This document shows positions 1 to 11,368 of a stretch of DNA of 64,000 bases, piece after piece. A program made the translations under genes and the position numbers. A model generated the notes under the pieces. That model was not told the origin of the DNA and ran no database searches. It saw only the letters and a program-made list of their open reading frames with translations. Source of the stretch: Trifolium pratense (lineage: Eukaryota > Streptophyta > Magnoliopsida > Fabales > Fabaceae); the NCBI RefSeq assembly GCF_020283565.1, contig NC_060060.1:31248001-31312000 (forward strand). Reading direction: 5' to 3'. Position 1 is the stretch's first letter. Each line of letters starts with the position of its first letter.

Positions 1-639
1 TATATAACACTCTTTTTATTTTATTTTTTTTAAACCTCACAACTGCAAAGACTATTCTCTCAAATATTTTTTCAAGTGTCAGAGATTAAATGTAAAACTT
101 TAAGCTTAATTTGATTCGATGGTCAGTTATGATATCAAATTGTTCCACCATCCTTTCAATCGTAGTTGCGGAAATCGTATTATGGTCATTCCGACCAAAT
201 TTAACATCATTCACCATTCACCACTGAATTAACTAACCTAACTACTAATTTTCAAGAAATCACTCATCATTGTATAAACAATAATGCCACGTGTGTCACG
301 CATTCAGCTAGAATACTTGTGTTTATGAATAACACATCTAATACAATGTTATTTTATTGTACACGAGGAAGCCCCATGTCATTTATAAAATTAAATAAAA
401 ACAAATTGGTGTTCCACGAGAACCTCGCAGCAACTTTTTTTTATTGTAAAAATAAAAAATATAAAAAATATATAGATTGTGTTTTGGGATCGGGTAATGT
501 ACTTTGACAGCAATGGTGGTATAGGTGCTTGGCTGTTTGTCAAGAATCTCTCAAGTTTACGTTAGTATTATGGTAAGTGATCTAACCTGTTGATCAGAAT
601 AGAGATGACTGATCTGTTGAGCAATTCGTTCACCTGAAG

Positions 640-1130
640 GGGGTTTGTACTTGCAGGCATTCCGATGCTTAAGTCAGCAAGAGAATGAGAGATACAAGAA
701 AGAAGAGAGAGAAAGTTTAGAGTATAATGATTCAGAATACCTGGCTCAAGAAAGAAGAGAGAGAAAGTCTAGGAGAGCTTATATAGTTGCCCTCGGCGCT
801 GAGCCAAAGGTTGGTCTATTGAGCCGGGATAACCGGCCCAATAGGCTCAACTGCCAAGATAGTCCCTATATCGTAGGGGAGGCGGTTATGCGCCCTATCT
901 TGGTTGGAGCCGTTCCACTTTAGGTGGGTAATGGATAAGCTCCGTGACTCAAACGTGGCTGGATGGATGAGCACGTATTTAACGTGCTGCTTAGTCGTAC
1001 GTTGTGGAGGACACGTCATTGGCTGACATGTCAGGGAGGTCTTCCCTTATTGGGCCCTGCCCCAAATGTCGGGCAGAAGAGTAATTGGGCCAGCTTTTGG
1101 CCCACTCCAGAACATTAAGATTATGTGCAA
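640..1130. repeat. GC-rich dispersed repeat, probable LTR fragment
   Basis: This block is clearly richer in G+C than its surroundings. It has a purine-rich GA stretch (about 685-775) followed by short inverted GGC/GCC motifs and a TTATATAG-like element near 780. The composition and abrupt edges resemble a retrotransposon LTR. No matching second LTR, primer-binding site or target-site duplication was found, so it could be a solo LTR or a fragment. The short open frames in it do not look like genes. Confidence 0.4.
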
Positions 1131-3017
1131 AATAAGCATATGTTTAGTTTTTGCTTTAGAAGATGTTAGAAATTAAAATTGACTTTAACCGTCACAAATT
1201 CTAACTCAGCTAATAAAATTGTAGACCTATTAAGTTAGATTTTGGTATTTTAATCCCGACTCTTCTATTTATATTTATATGTGTGAATTTTTAAAAACAA
1301 TTGTCACTTTTTCTATCTTCTAAAAAAAATGGATTAATCTTCTTTTGATAATAGAATTTGGAACTTAATTATCACAAAAAAAAAAAGAATTTGGAACTTA
1401 ATCTTCTTTTTAAAAACATTGTTTATTACCTTGTCAAAGCCAAAATAATACAATATTTGTAGAAGAAAGTTGTTGGTGGCCGCCATACACTATCATTCTT
1501 TCTTGAAGTGTGTTATTCAAACACAAATTTTGAGACACAAAATTAACACAATTCTTTTTCACTCATAAGCACGCAAAACGAAGTATGCAAAAAATATTAA
1601 AAAAATCAAAAATATATATTTATTGTATTTTTGTCAAATAAATGTGTTTACGTAACATTTTTCTTCTTTCTTAGGCATAATAGATTGTTATTGCCATTGC
1701 GCTCTATTCTAATTCTTCTTTTCCCTTTTTCTATTTTACTTGTATCTCTGTGACTTGTGACTGTAAATGAGCTTCTTTGGAGACTCTTATTTATTTTTTT
1801 TGGATCTCTTATGAAAGCTAGATATTTGTATTTTTGTTCTTAAAAAAATTGTTATATTTTAGTCTTTTAAGATAGAAATGTTTCACATTTTAGTCTTTTA
1901 AAATATAAATCTTACTAGATACTTTAACTGATTCTTCATGTATATATGTCTAATATGTATATATGTCTTTATATTAAAGGACTAAAGTATCAATATGTAT
2001 TAAAGGACTAAAGTGTCTAATATTTTATAATATAAAAGACCAAAATAAAACGAAAAAAATTCAGGAGCAAATTGTCTAACATTGATAACTTAAACACTTA
2101 AGTTTATGCATAACTTCGAATTAGATATTAAATTAATAAACTAAAATAGTTAAATTATTAAACTAATAATATTTAAAATTTTAATAATGATAAGATATCA
2201 TAATAATCATTGAAACATGCTACATAATTTTTGTAAAAAAAACATAAACTAAAATTGAAAAAACAAAGTTTTGAGGAACCAAAATTCGAATTTTTTTTAG
2301 AAACTAAAAATAAATTTTTCGATATATTTAACCCAAAATATATTATCTGTCCCCGTATTTTCTATTTGTATGAGGGGTAATGACCATATTTTTTTTTTAT
2401 GTGAAAATATTATGGCTAGCTGATGAAGGTAAAGTGGCATGTGTGATAAAATTTGCTGCGAAACAAGAGATAACCAAGGTTTTTCCTCCAATCTCTCTTC
2501 TCTTTATTTCAAATTTTCCAATATCCAATCATCTAATTAAACAATGTATAAGAACACGTGAGATCAAACTACAATGCACATCAATATATAAGGACAATTG
2601 AAAGTTTTTCAGAACAATCAACTTTTTTATATAGATTAGATTGAAAGTTTTTCAAAACAATAAACTTTCTTATATAGATTAGATCTATTTTTATATATCA
2701 AAACAAATAGAGAACTTAGTAGTGAGTAGGTAAATAAGTAATTAGATCATCATACATTCTAAAATTGTGCATCTTTATACATCAAAACCTATAATAATGT
2801 AAAAATATAAGATACTATATCTATCTTCATAATCTTCTTTCTCTGCTTTTTTTCCACTTTAACAAGCTTTCAAAATTCAATACATTGGCAAAAAAAAAAC
2901 ACAAATTAAGTCCACATGATGGATCATCTAATTTGGTGTGAAATAGGAGATGAAAAGTAAGAAGACATATACTAACTCAAATCAAATAAATGTTTACTTA
3001 ATTATTTCTAAACATTC
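1131..3017. other. AT-rich intergenic region with a short tandem duplication
   Basis: No gene is visible. A 43-bp unit starting ATTGAAAGTTTTTCA is duplicated in tandem at 2597-2682 with a few mismatches. A phrase containing TTAAAGGACTAAAGT occurs twice near 1973-2020. The right end of this stretch is the 3' flank of the minus-strand glycosyltransferase. Confidence 0.6.
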
Positions 3018-4439
3018 CTATAAATTATAATTTTGAAGTGAAGAAATGAAGTTTTCAACATATTGATTATTTAGCTCCATGCTACTAAATTTCTTCCCTA
3101 TCTCTTTAGCATTTTTTCTATAATCACTTCCTTCTTCATCCACCATAGTAAATCTCAATGCCTTAGCTACACAATCCCTTGTAAATGATCCATCTTCTTC
3201 ATTCCTAACTATCTCAATTCCCACTTTCTTCTCTTGCATTACTCTTGAATACAAAGCTTGATCCAATAAAAAAGGTAACATAACAAGAACATGTCCAAAA
3301 TAAAGATTTTCTATCATTGAACCAGAACCACAATGAGTCAAACAACCACCAATAGAACCATGACCTAAGATTCTAGGTTGTGGGGCCCAATTTTTCCACA
3401 CTATCCCATGATGTTTTGTCCTATCCTCAAACCCATTTGGTAACTTAACAAAACCATTTTTCAAATCTCTCAAAACCCAAAAGAAAGGTAATTTAGAAAT
3501 CTCAATTCCAAGAGCTAATTCATTGAGATTTTCTTGGCTCAATTTCACTTCACTCCCAAATGCAATGTAAACAACAGATGAACCTTTTTGTTTGTCTAAC
3601 CATTCTTTGATTTGAAGCCAATCAGGACTATCATCAACTTCATCAGAAGAAGAAGAATCTCTTATTGGTGGAAGCAATCCAATAGGAATCACAGGTTTGT
3701 TGTAAAACTCACCAAGAAAATCTAACCATTCTCCTTCAAGATCTCTTGAGCTTCTAATAATAAACAAGTCACAATCTGAATTTGCTCTGTTTAGATCAAA
3801 AACAGGGGAAGCCCCTGTTCCATTCACTTTGATATCTTCAAGTAATTTTCTTACCTCATAAGGTCTTAAACCAATCTTTGTAGGAAAAGAAACCCATTTG
3901 GGAGGACCATAGTAATCTTCAAGATTTGTTCGAATCGCTGCAACATCATCACCAAGTTGTTGTCTTGGTGTGTCAAAGAAACATATGCTCCATGCAGGAC
4001 AAGGACTAAAATAAGCACATGAAATGTTCAAATTCAAACCTTTTACTAACTGTGGTAACCAACTAGCTGCAAAATCATAGAAAACCCAATCAGGATTTGA
4101 AGTTTTGAGTATCTCAGCTACAGATTGTTGAAGACAATCATAAGCTAATTTAAGGTAATAGAGTTTGTTGGAAGGAATGTCCATGGTGGAATCTGAATTT
4201 TGTGGAAGATGGTTTTTGTCTATGTGAGATGATAAAGGAAGTTTGATGAGTTTAATGAATGTTGATAGTGTTTGTGAGAGTTTAGGAAGACGATCTATGA
4301 TTGAAGGAGTTGATATGAGTGTTACAAAGTGACCATTTTGTGCAAGGATTTTGGAAACTTGAAAACATGGGTACATGTGTCCCATGGCTATCCATGGGAA
4401 CATTACAACATGTAGAGGTTTGTTTTTGTTGTTGTCCAT
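3018..4439 (-). CDS. UDP-glycosyltransferase, UGT91-like (single exon)
   Basis: Family-1 (GT-B fold) glycosyltransferase expected to move sugar from a UDP-sugar to a small acceptor in the cytosol. The ATG at 4439 gives 473 residues, normal for the family; the frame is open further upstream but only from a TTG. The N-domain has catalytic His21 (MFPWIAMGHMYP) and a candidate partner Asp122 (WVFYDF). The C-domain has the PSPG donor box beginning WAPQPRILGHGSIGG. Its usual HCGWNS core reads HCGSGS here, and the box ends in DQ. Overall sequence resembles UGT91 proteins, which include rhamnosyl- and glucosyltransferases that extend sugars on saponins and flavonoids. The acceptor and donor cannot be read from sequence. 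No frameshift or internal stop was seen. It is intronless, as UGT91 members often are. Confidence 0.9.
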   Translation of the reverse strand: MDNNKNKPLHVVMFPWIAMGHMYPCFQVSKILAQNGHFVTLISTPSIIDRLPKLSQTLSTFIKLIKLPLSSHIDKNHLPQNSDSTMDIPSNKLYYLKLAYDCLQQSVAEILKTSNPDWVFYDFAASWLPQLVKGLNLNISCAYFSPCPAWSICFFDTPRQQLGDDVAAIRTNLEDYYGPPKWVSFPTKIGLRPYEVRKLLEDIKVNGTGASPVFDLNRANSDCDLFIIRSSRDLEGEWLDFLGEFYNKPVIPIGLLPPIRDSSSSDEVDDSPDWLQIKEWLDKQKGSSVVYIAFGSEVKLSQENLNELALGIEISKLPFFWVLRDLKNGFVKLPNGFEDRTKHHGIVWKNWAPQPRILGHGSIGGCLTHCGSGSMIENLYFGHVLVMLPFLLDQALYSRVMQEKKVGIEIVRNEEDGSFTRDCVAKALRFTMVDEEGSDYRKNAKEIGKKFSSMELNNQYVENFISSLQNYNL

Positions 4440-4689
4440 GAATAATGGAGGATTAATGTTGTTTTTTGTGAAGATGGAATGCAAGAAATTAGTGGCATAT
4501 GTGTGTTATTCTTATAGTGAAGATATAGAAATTAGCGAAGAAGATGGAAAAGAGATTGGTTCATTGATTGGTCATACACAAAAAAGAAAAGATAAGAAAG
4601 AAAGAGTTGGATGGTAGTGGCATGTGAAACACGCAGGTAGTAGTTTATTCTCTTCTAGATCTGCCTTTGTTTTGTGTGCAAGTAAAATG

Positions 4690-4835
4690 ATATCCATACA
4701 TAAATTCTAGCTCAACAGACAGAAATGTCGAAATTGTTAGTGTCGAACTTCATGACCGGGGTTCGAACCCTGACCACTCCACTTTGTGTGTGTGAGTTTT
4801 CAATGTCTTTATCATTTCGTCTATCAACAAAAAAA
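4690..4835 (+). repeat. SINE-like element with tRNA B box
   Basis: A TAGCTCAAC A-box-like motif is followed about 50 bp later by a GGGTTCGAACCC-type B box (near 4747-4760), then CACTCCACTT and finally an A-rich tail near 4826-4840. This order fits a tRNA-derived SINE. Similar B-box/CACTCCACTT segments occur at about 17460. No clean target-site duplication was identified. Confidence 0.5.
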
Positions 4836-5750
4836 AAAATATCAATTTTGTAAAGCGTAATGATATGGTAACAAACTTTTGTTCCTTTATGATCTTTTAC
4901 GTCGCAATTTTATGTTTGACTGATGTGGCCCTTTTATCTATCTATGGGTTACCGCAGTTTAGTGATGACTAATTTTTATCGGGGTTAATCGACTGCAAAA
5001 GAACACGGCTTGTGACTAACCAATGAGCAGTGATTAGTGTAATGTGGTTCACTAGATAATTGATTGCGTCGATTTGGCGATGTTCGCTATCCAATCAAAC
5101 TTATTAATTAATGAACTTAAAAACTGAGCTTCTCAATAGGATCTATACCTCCTCTAAAATGGATTGTTTAGTATAGGGTCTATTTGATCTGCTAAGTAAA
5201 AATCTACTTTTCATCCTTACTTACTTAGTTTTTATATAGAACAAATCTTATGACATTTCATTCAAAACAAATGAAAGAATACAACTTAGAAACAAAACTA
5301 CAATGACCCCTAAAAATTGCAGGATATATCAACTACATTAAACTGAAATTGGATGAAAACTAGTTCTAAGGCTTTTGACTAGAAAGCACAATAAAGGGCT
5401 ACTGAAATTTGCTTTAGTAACTGGTTAGACCACAATATGTCTAAAGGTCTTCAATCTTTTTCTATGTCAAATTGCAATAGCATTGTGCAATTCTCTGCAA
5501 TTGAAAATACTTTAATTAAAGTGTGCCACTAAAATATATGTAAAACTCATAAAATAAAGAAATGGTATTAATTCAACGACTAAATATGTATCATACTACA
5601 CACACACACTCCAAAAGACTCTAAATTATAAAACAAGACCTTATTCATTTTTGAACCCCGTAGTTCATATCATAATACAAGATATAAATATCAAGAAAAT
5701 GGTGCAAGAGAATATTTCAATACCTCATTCTTTTCGTTTGTGTCATCTTC
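4836..5750. other. Intergenic region without recognised gene
   Basis: The left part (about 4860-5150) is more mixed in composition and the right part is AT-rich. A short CA repeat lies near 5600. I see no coding pattern, terminal repeats or RNA gene here. Confidence 0.5.
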
Positions 5751-6866
5751 TTAGACTTGCACATTGTTATTAGGGAGTGAAAGCAAAGACTCTGTATAGG
5801 CGGTCACTTGGAAGGATTCAAGTGGACCTACATGGTATGATTCATGCTCTAGAAGTTGTCCTTTATTGTTATACATCACCAATCCAGCAGTATGATTTGT
5901 TCCAACGATGTTTCCACTTTTTGTAGAGCAAATTGGGGTAAAGTATCGAGCAGAAATGTCATCAATAGACAGAACAAGAGTCTTAGTCCAAGATGAATGC
6001 ACTTTGTATTCTTTCATAACCCATATTTCAACAATATCATTATCATAATCCATAGCCAATAGACTAAGAAATTCTCCAAATACCCACAATTCACGATCTT
6101 CATCTCGTTCACACTCAAAACCATCTGGATAAGGCATCTCTAAAAGTTTTCTTTCTGTTATGTCGAATGCAAGAATAACATTGTCTCCGCTTTCTTCATT
6201 TGCAGCCAACCAATGAATATTCCCATTAAAGAGCGATCCTACTCTAGGCGAATAACATCTCCATGTATTATTGGTATAAGGGGAGTGAATACCCTCGATT
6301 TCTCTCCACATATTATCTTTCAACGAAAAAAACTCCAAACGTGAATAACTATGATCTAAGGTTAGATCAAAGGAGATTGAAACCACCAAATAATCATCTC
6401 TTCACCGATCATACCCAAAACCATATAGATAACATAAACTATGTTCATATAATTCATTAGGAGACAAAGGTATTTGTTTGTGAACTCCGGTGGATGGATT
6501 CCAAATGTGGAATTTTGAAGAATGGTGCAAAAATATAAAACCTCTACAAGAACTTATAATTTCATAAAGAAAATTAGATCGGGGATACAAGAAATTAGGG
6601 CTAGGTATTTTTGAAGCAGTGAAGTGAAGTTTTGATTCAAAATCTAAAGATACTATTTTCCGTAAGGAATTTGATATGAAGAGAATTCTAGAAGTGCCTC
6701 TTGCGGCGGTAATTTGAAAATGTAAATCTGCGAAATGAGGATCAGAGATAAGACAAAACCATAACTTACAAACACATTTGAAACGTAAAAGAGACATCAC
6801 TGGTAAGTTCAAAAGAATTTGGATGATCAAGTCATAAGGAACATACAGTGTCTTCTTTTTCTCCAT
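5751..6866 (-). pseudogene. F-box protein gene with one in-frame stop
   Basis: Reading from ATG at 6866, the first 154 codons give an N-terminal F-box (VPYDLIIQILLNLPVMSLLRF... about residues 8-48) and the start of an F-box-associated domain. The frame then meets TGA at 6404-6402, just after YGFGYDR. The same frame continues for 216 more codons (RDDYLVVSISFDL...) to a natural stop at 5751, so the whole is a 371-codon F-box/FBA protein with a single nonsense codon and no frameshift. Related legume proteins usually have a Ser/Pro/Gln-type residue there. Intact members are substrate receptors of SCF ubiquitin ligases. A truncated product would keep the F-box but lose most of the substrate-binding part. 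It may be a recent pseudogene or an allele-specific knock-out. Confidence 0.85.
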
Positions 6867-7985
6867 GCCTCAGCGTCTCCTAAGATTATTGACTAACAAA
6901 GCAATGAAATTGAAAAAAAATAAAAATGTGACAACTTAAATAGGCGGCATGGCATTTCATTTTTCTCCATAACCATAACTTACACGCATTTCATTTTTCT
7001 CATTCATTCTCATTATTAGTTATATGATTCTATATATAGAAAGTTATATCACAAAAAGATTTAGCTGCGTAGTTTGTTATCCGCCTACCTTTCATTAAGT
7101 TAAATAAGGGTTTCTCGAGATGGCGTCCTCTTAGGTCAGGTATGTCAAGATTATCTGTTTCAGATAGATTTGAATTTGTTAAATTAGTTTAATCATCTTA
7201 TTGTTTTGGTATAACTGTTAATACTTTATAAAAATTAGAAAACTTCTAATGGTATTTGTGAACTAATAAAACATGTAGTGAAAAAGGGGATGATACTGCC
7301 GTTGAGAATGAAGGAGATGGCTTTCCAAAACCTCTTGTCTATATGTGGAAACAAACGGTTTATAAATCTAAATCCAAGGAGGAAAATGTCATTGTAAGTT
7401 TAAGTTTATTTGAAGAAAAAAAAAAAAGCATTTAGGGTACTCTAGGTTTTGCATTTGTAACACTTACGTTTTTTAGCTAATAATAAATAGGTCTTTAAGT
7501 TTCTAACATGTTGTACCGTTATCATTCTAGTTATCCTATGTTGCAAAAACTTGTTGAACTGTTACCTTTCCGGTTATCTTGTTGCACTGTGTCCATTAAC
7601 GTTGTTCAACGACACACTTTGGAAACTTCTGCAACAACAAAACAAACCATTGTATCTGTTACTTTACATCCGATTAAAAACTTAACCATCGTATCTATTG
7701 TATTCCTTGACATTAGATCAATTTTTTTTCCTCTGGTTAAATAGTTCTATAGATTGAATCACACTTGAAATTCGTGATAAATTTATCTTCTCGTGTTCGG
7801 TATCTATATTCGTGCTTCATAAAAAAATTAGTCATACAAATTATGCAATAAGGCATTCAAACAAATGACCATCATGAGAAAGATGTTATTAAATCACACA
7901 TTAACACAATTTAGAAATACATCAAATCATCATCAGAAGACTTTCATTACAACAATATCTTGAATCAGTAATGTTTCTTGTAGTC
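6867..7985. other. Intergenic region, partly repeat-like
   Basis: A short stretch near 7290-7390 reads open on + (VENEGDGFPKPLVYMWKQ...) and could be an exon relic, but no partner exons or family were recognised. The phrase TTGCATTTGTAA...GTTATCCTATGTT at about 7450-7545 recurs near 62350-62450, so part of this segment is a dispersed repeat. Confidence 0.4.
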
Positions 7986-10479
7986 TTAACTCTTGAATAG
8001 CAGCAATTCAGTTACCAATTTTTCCAAATTCAAAGAAGATGAACCATCAACATTGGTTGCTTCTATTGCCATTTTCTTCCACTCAATTGCTTTTCTCCTT
8101 ATCCCCTTACCCTTTTCACCTTCTATCAACTCTACCACAAGCTTCTCCACTTCATCTCTTGTTACATTATCACTATCCATCACCATTCCAAATTTCCATT
8201 CACTACAAATATACTTGCAATTGAGAATTTGGTCATTGAAAAATGGACAACAAATCAAAGGCACACCATTGCTTATACTTTCAATTGTTGAATTCCAACC
8301 ACAATGACTCAAAAATCCTCCAACTGCTTTGTGCTTTAGAACTTTCTCTTGTGGACACCAACCTACCATTAGTCCTCTATCTTTGGTTTCTTCTACAATT
8401 TCTTGTGGCACAAGTGATGTTTCACTTCCATCCTTAACTATATCAGGCCTAATCACCCACAAGAATTTTTTCTTGCTATTTGCTAATCCCCAAGCCAATT
8501 CAACAAGTTGATTATGCCTCATGTTTATAACACTACCAAAATTCACATAGAGAACAGAATTTGGTTCCTGTGAATCAAGCCATTTGAGACACTCACTTTC
8601 TTCTTTCCATAAATTACATTTTATAGATTCAAATCCATTATTTTCTGAAATTTGGTCATGGAACAACTCAAGTGGACCTATTGTGTAGAGTTTAGGAAAC
8701 ATTGTGGAGAGTTCATTTAACACATCAGATTCCAAGGCATCAAAAGTTGGTAGAATAATAGCAGAAGCTTTTGAAGCTACTTCAACTTGTTCTGCCACAA
8801 AGTTCAATAGTAAATCATTTGGATCTGTTGTGTGAAATATGCCTGGAAGGTCTCTTAAAGTAATGTTCTTCATGCCAGGGATCCAGTCTATGATGGTGTC
8901 TAAATGTTCATTTGTGAGATAACTGGCATCTGAAAATTAACATCATAAATTCAAAATAATAGTAAAAAAATGAACATTAGTGTTCACATAATCACATGTG
9001 TTTAGAAATTAGAAGTTTCACGTTATATCATGTAAGACCTAAATACATATTTATAAGTGGCGGTAGTACTCATCTTACAAGTTGGTTTTGGAACATTGAG
9101 TTAAGTCAAACTCAAATTTTAAGATGATATAAGAGTCTATCTAGCTAATATTCATTGGGTCACCCTCTATCGGACCACTCAGATCACGCTCCAGATGTGA
9201 AGTGGACGTAAGGAGGTGTGTTGAAAAGTATGAAAATTTCTCATCTCACCCACTCACTTTCTCACCTACCCCCTGTTTTTCCATTTTTGCCCTTGGTCAA
9301 AAAATTCGGAATGCGTTTTCTGAATTTTTTTAGTTCAAATTTGGAAAAAATTCGGAAAACACATTCCGAAGTTGTTTTTAAAGGCAAAAAAAATTCGGAA
9401 AACGCATTCCGAATTTTTTGATCAAGGGCAAAAATGGAAAAATAAGGGGTATGTGAGAAAGTGGGTGGGTGGGATGAGAAATTTTCGAAAAGTATCACGT
9501 TGGATGAGATAAGTTCAGTTTTGTAAGGGTTGAGCTTGGCCTAACCAAAATTTTGAGAATACGAATCGAATTACAAAACCAACTGATTAGACTCAACCCG
9601 CTAATGAACTACTTAGAATATGTACAAAACCAACTGATTGGATTCAACCTGCTAATGAACTACTTAGTATATGGGAGTTGAGCCTAACTCAACACTACAA
9701 GACGGTAACCTGATAGCGGAAACTTGAAAGTAGGCGGCCCAATGGATCTCAAAGGAGGCTCTGATACCATCTTGAAATATGGGAGTTGAGGCTAACTCAA
9801 TCTTACAAATCCGACTTGTAAAGTGAGAATTATCTCTACTATAAATCATGTTTAGACCATCTCATGTAAACAGAACTTAAGTTAAAGAATCTTTCTGGAG
9901 AACTCGAACTCGAGCAATATTATAACCCAAAAAATAATAATCAATTTAGAGTTAATCTTGTAAAGGTGTACAGTATATACCTTTAAGTGGTGCCAGGACC
10001 CTTTCCATGAGATTCTTGCATTCTTTGTAAACCATGAAAACACAAGCACTATGAGCCCAAAAGAGAATATTAGGCAACCCAAATTGCTGAGAAGCTTTAA
10101 TTGTGAAGGACATAACACCATCTGAGATTATGCAAGTAACTGGAGGATCATTGAGTTTTGATATGAGATCACAAAAAGGTGCCAAACAGTGGTTTCTTGT
10201 AGAATCACAAAGATCAGGAATGTTTTGAGTTGCATCCATGTTTGTGGTAGGGAGACCATCTGGTATAGTCTCAAAGTTGAAATCTGACAAACCATTGACA
10301 ATATTAGGACCTATGGACTTAAGCAAACGTTTGTGGTTGAATTCAGTGTTGACAAATGTTATGTAGAAGCCTTTGTTGTGAAGGATCTTTGCTAGTTTGA
10401 GAAATGGATTTATGTGACCTTGTGTTGGAAATGGGATCAGAAGAGCATGTGGCTTCTTGGTTTCAGCTACTAAACTCAT
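7986..10479 (-). CDS. UDP-glycosyltransferase, UGT85-type (two exons)
   Basis: Exons are complement 10479-9981 and 8929-7986, joined by a 1,051-bp phase-1 intron (AAAG|GTATAT ... TTTTCAG|AT), giving 480 residues. The N-domain shows the PFPTQGHINP motif with catalytic His22 and the likely partner Asp120 (CIISDG). The C-domain carries a canonical PSPG box beginning WCPQEKVLKHKAVGGFLSHC, with WNS and a terminal DQ, typical of UDP-glucose users. The intron position is that expected for UGT85 genes. Members glucosylate cyanohydrins, terpenoids and cytokinins in the cytosol; the acceptor here is unknown. A TATA-like TATTTATA lies about 60 bp upstream of the ATG. The intron is packed with transposon remains (separate entries), while both exons are undamaged. 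It is unrelated in subfamily to the UGT91-like gene 3.5 kb away, so they are not tandem duplicates. Confidence 0.93.
8999..9558 (+). mobile_element. Decayed TRIM retroelement in the UGT85 intron
   Basis: The segment matches, with many substitutions, the intact TRIM at 45336-45703. The 5' LTR relic runs from TG at 8999 to TTTTAAGA at 9124. A PBS-like TGATATAAGAGTC follows. The 3' LTR starts TGTTGAAAAGTAT at 9219, is interrupted by a MITE, and resumes at 9496. Neither LTR is intact and I see no target-site duplication. Confidence 0.7.
9232..9486. mobile_element. Mutator-type MITE nested in the TRIM
   Basis: A 255-bp element with terminal inverted repeats of about 80 bp (GAAAATTTCTCATCTCACCC... 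and its complement) flanked by a perfect 9-bp direct duplication, GAAAAGTAT (9223-9231 and 9487-9495). A 9-bp duplication and long TIRs are the signature of Mutator-like elements. It has no coding capacity. The inner part repeats ATTCGGAAAACGCATTCCGAAT-like palindromes; a similar motif occurs near 46670. Confidence 0.9.
9580..9680. repeat. 51-bp tandem duplication
   Basis: The unit beginning CAACTGATT (9580) is repeated at 9631 with a few mismatches, inside the UGT85 intron between the two TRIM remnants. It probably arose from the same TRIM sequence family. Confidence 0.6.
9660..9865 (-). mobile_element. Second TRIM remnant, reverse orientation
   Basis: Read on the minus strand it contains an LTR-like segment with the CTTTACAAGTCGGATTTGTAA phrase, then TGGTATCAGAGCC at 9769-9757. 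That is the primer-binding site complementary to initiator Met-tRNA. GAGTTAGCCTCAACTCCC and GAGTTAGGCTCAACTCCC on the two sides mark the two LTR ends. It belongs to the same TRIM family as 8999-9558 but is inverted relative to it. Confidence 0.7.
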
Positions 10480-11368
10480 CTTGCATGAATCAGCTTGATT
10501 TGAGTGTATGGTATGAATTGCTGGGTTGGGAAAGTGTATAAATAATAAGATTGCAATCCCCCGTTTCTTTTTAAGTGTCGTTTGAAAGAATTGTGTATAT
10601 TATTCGTATAATATATTTTGACTATATTTCTTTATTGATATATAAAAAAAATTTGATCATCAAATACATTTTTAGATAGTTTATTCCTTAAATATTTTTT
10701 TATAAAATTATTAACAAAAGAACACAAAGAAACTTGTACAAAAAAAAAAAAATAGAACGTTAAAAACATATTTATAAGTTTGATAAATTAAAAATATTAT
10801 AGCCTTTAAATGAAAAGTATAATTATAAAGTTTGATACATTCGCTAAACTTTTTCAAAACTGCTGCTAACTGTAAAATTTCTTGTAGCGATTCTCTTCTA
10901 CCTAATTATACAACTTATTTTTTTTTGCTTTTTCTGTGCCTTAATAATTTCTTTACAAATTTTAACCAAAAAATAATAATTTCTTTACAAATATCATTTA
11001 ATAATATAAATTTTATTTTTCTTTTATAATATAAATAATTAAAAAGATAAATATGTAATTTTTTTACAAATTTAATTATTACTATAGTTATCTTGTCTTG
11101 TATAAGAACGAGAGGATCTCTACCAAATCTTTATCGACATGCATGTCACATTGTCCTAATCAGCACTGATTGCATTTCAATTTTTGTTTCTTTTACGTAC
11201 AACGTCTCACAAGTACTATTTCAATCTTGTGTTTAAGCCTAGAGAGTTAAATTATCTGTATCATATATATGGTAAAAGAATTTGAAACCCGTGCCTGACC
11301 AAAAAAAAAAAAGAATTTGAAACCCGTGTATTTGTTCTTGTTGTAAATTTTAATATGGACCACTTCAT
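10480..11368. other. AT-rich upstream region of the UGT85 gene
   Basis: Very AT-rich, with poly-A runs (about 10740 and 11310). A phrase GAATTTGAAACCCGTG is duplicated near 11278 and 11314. No coding sequence was recognised. Confidence 0.5.

Noticed and set aside
645..923. 92-codon frame in the GC-rich repeat
   Set aside because: It lies in repeat-like sequence, has a low-complexity charged start and no homology I can recognise.
4440..4484. Longer N terminus for the UGT91-like protein
   Set aside because: The extension begins at a TTG codon; the ATG at 4439 gives the standard family N terminus.
7508..7744. 78-codon open frame
   Set aside because: Composition is that of AT-rich non-coding DNA, and part of the region recurs as a dispersed repeat.
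3018..10479. Biosynthetic cluster of two glycosyltransferases
   Set aside because: The two UGTs belong to different subfamilies, have different exon structures and no other pathway enzyme lies nearby.
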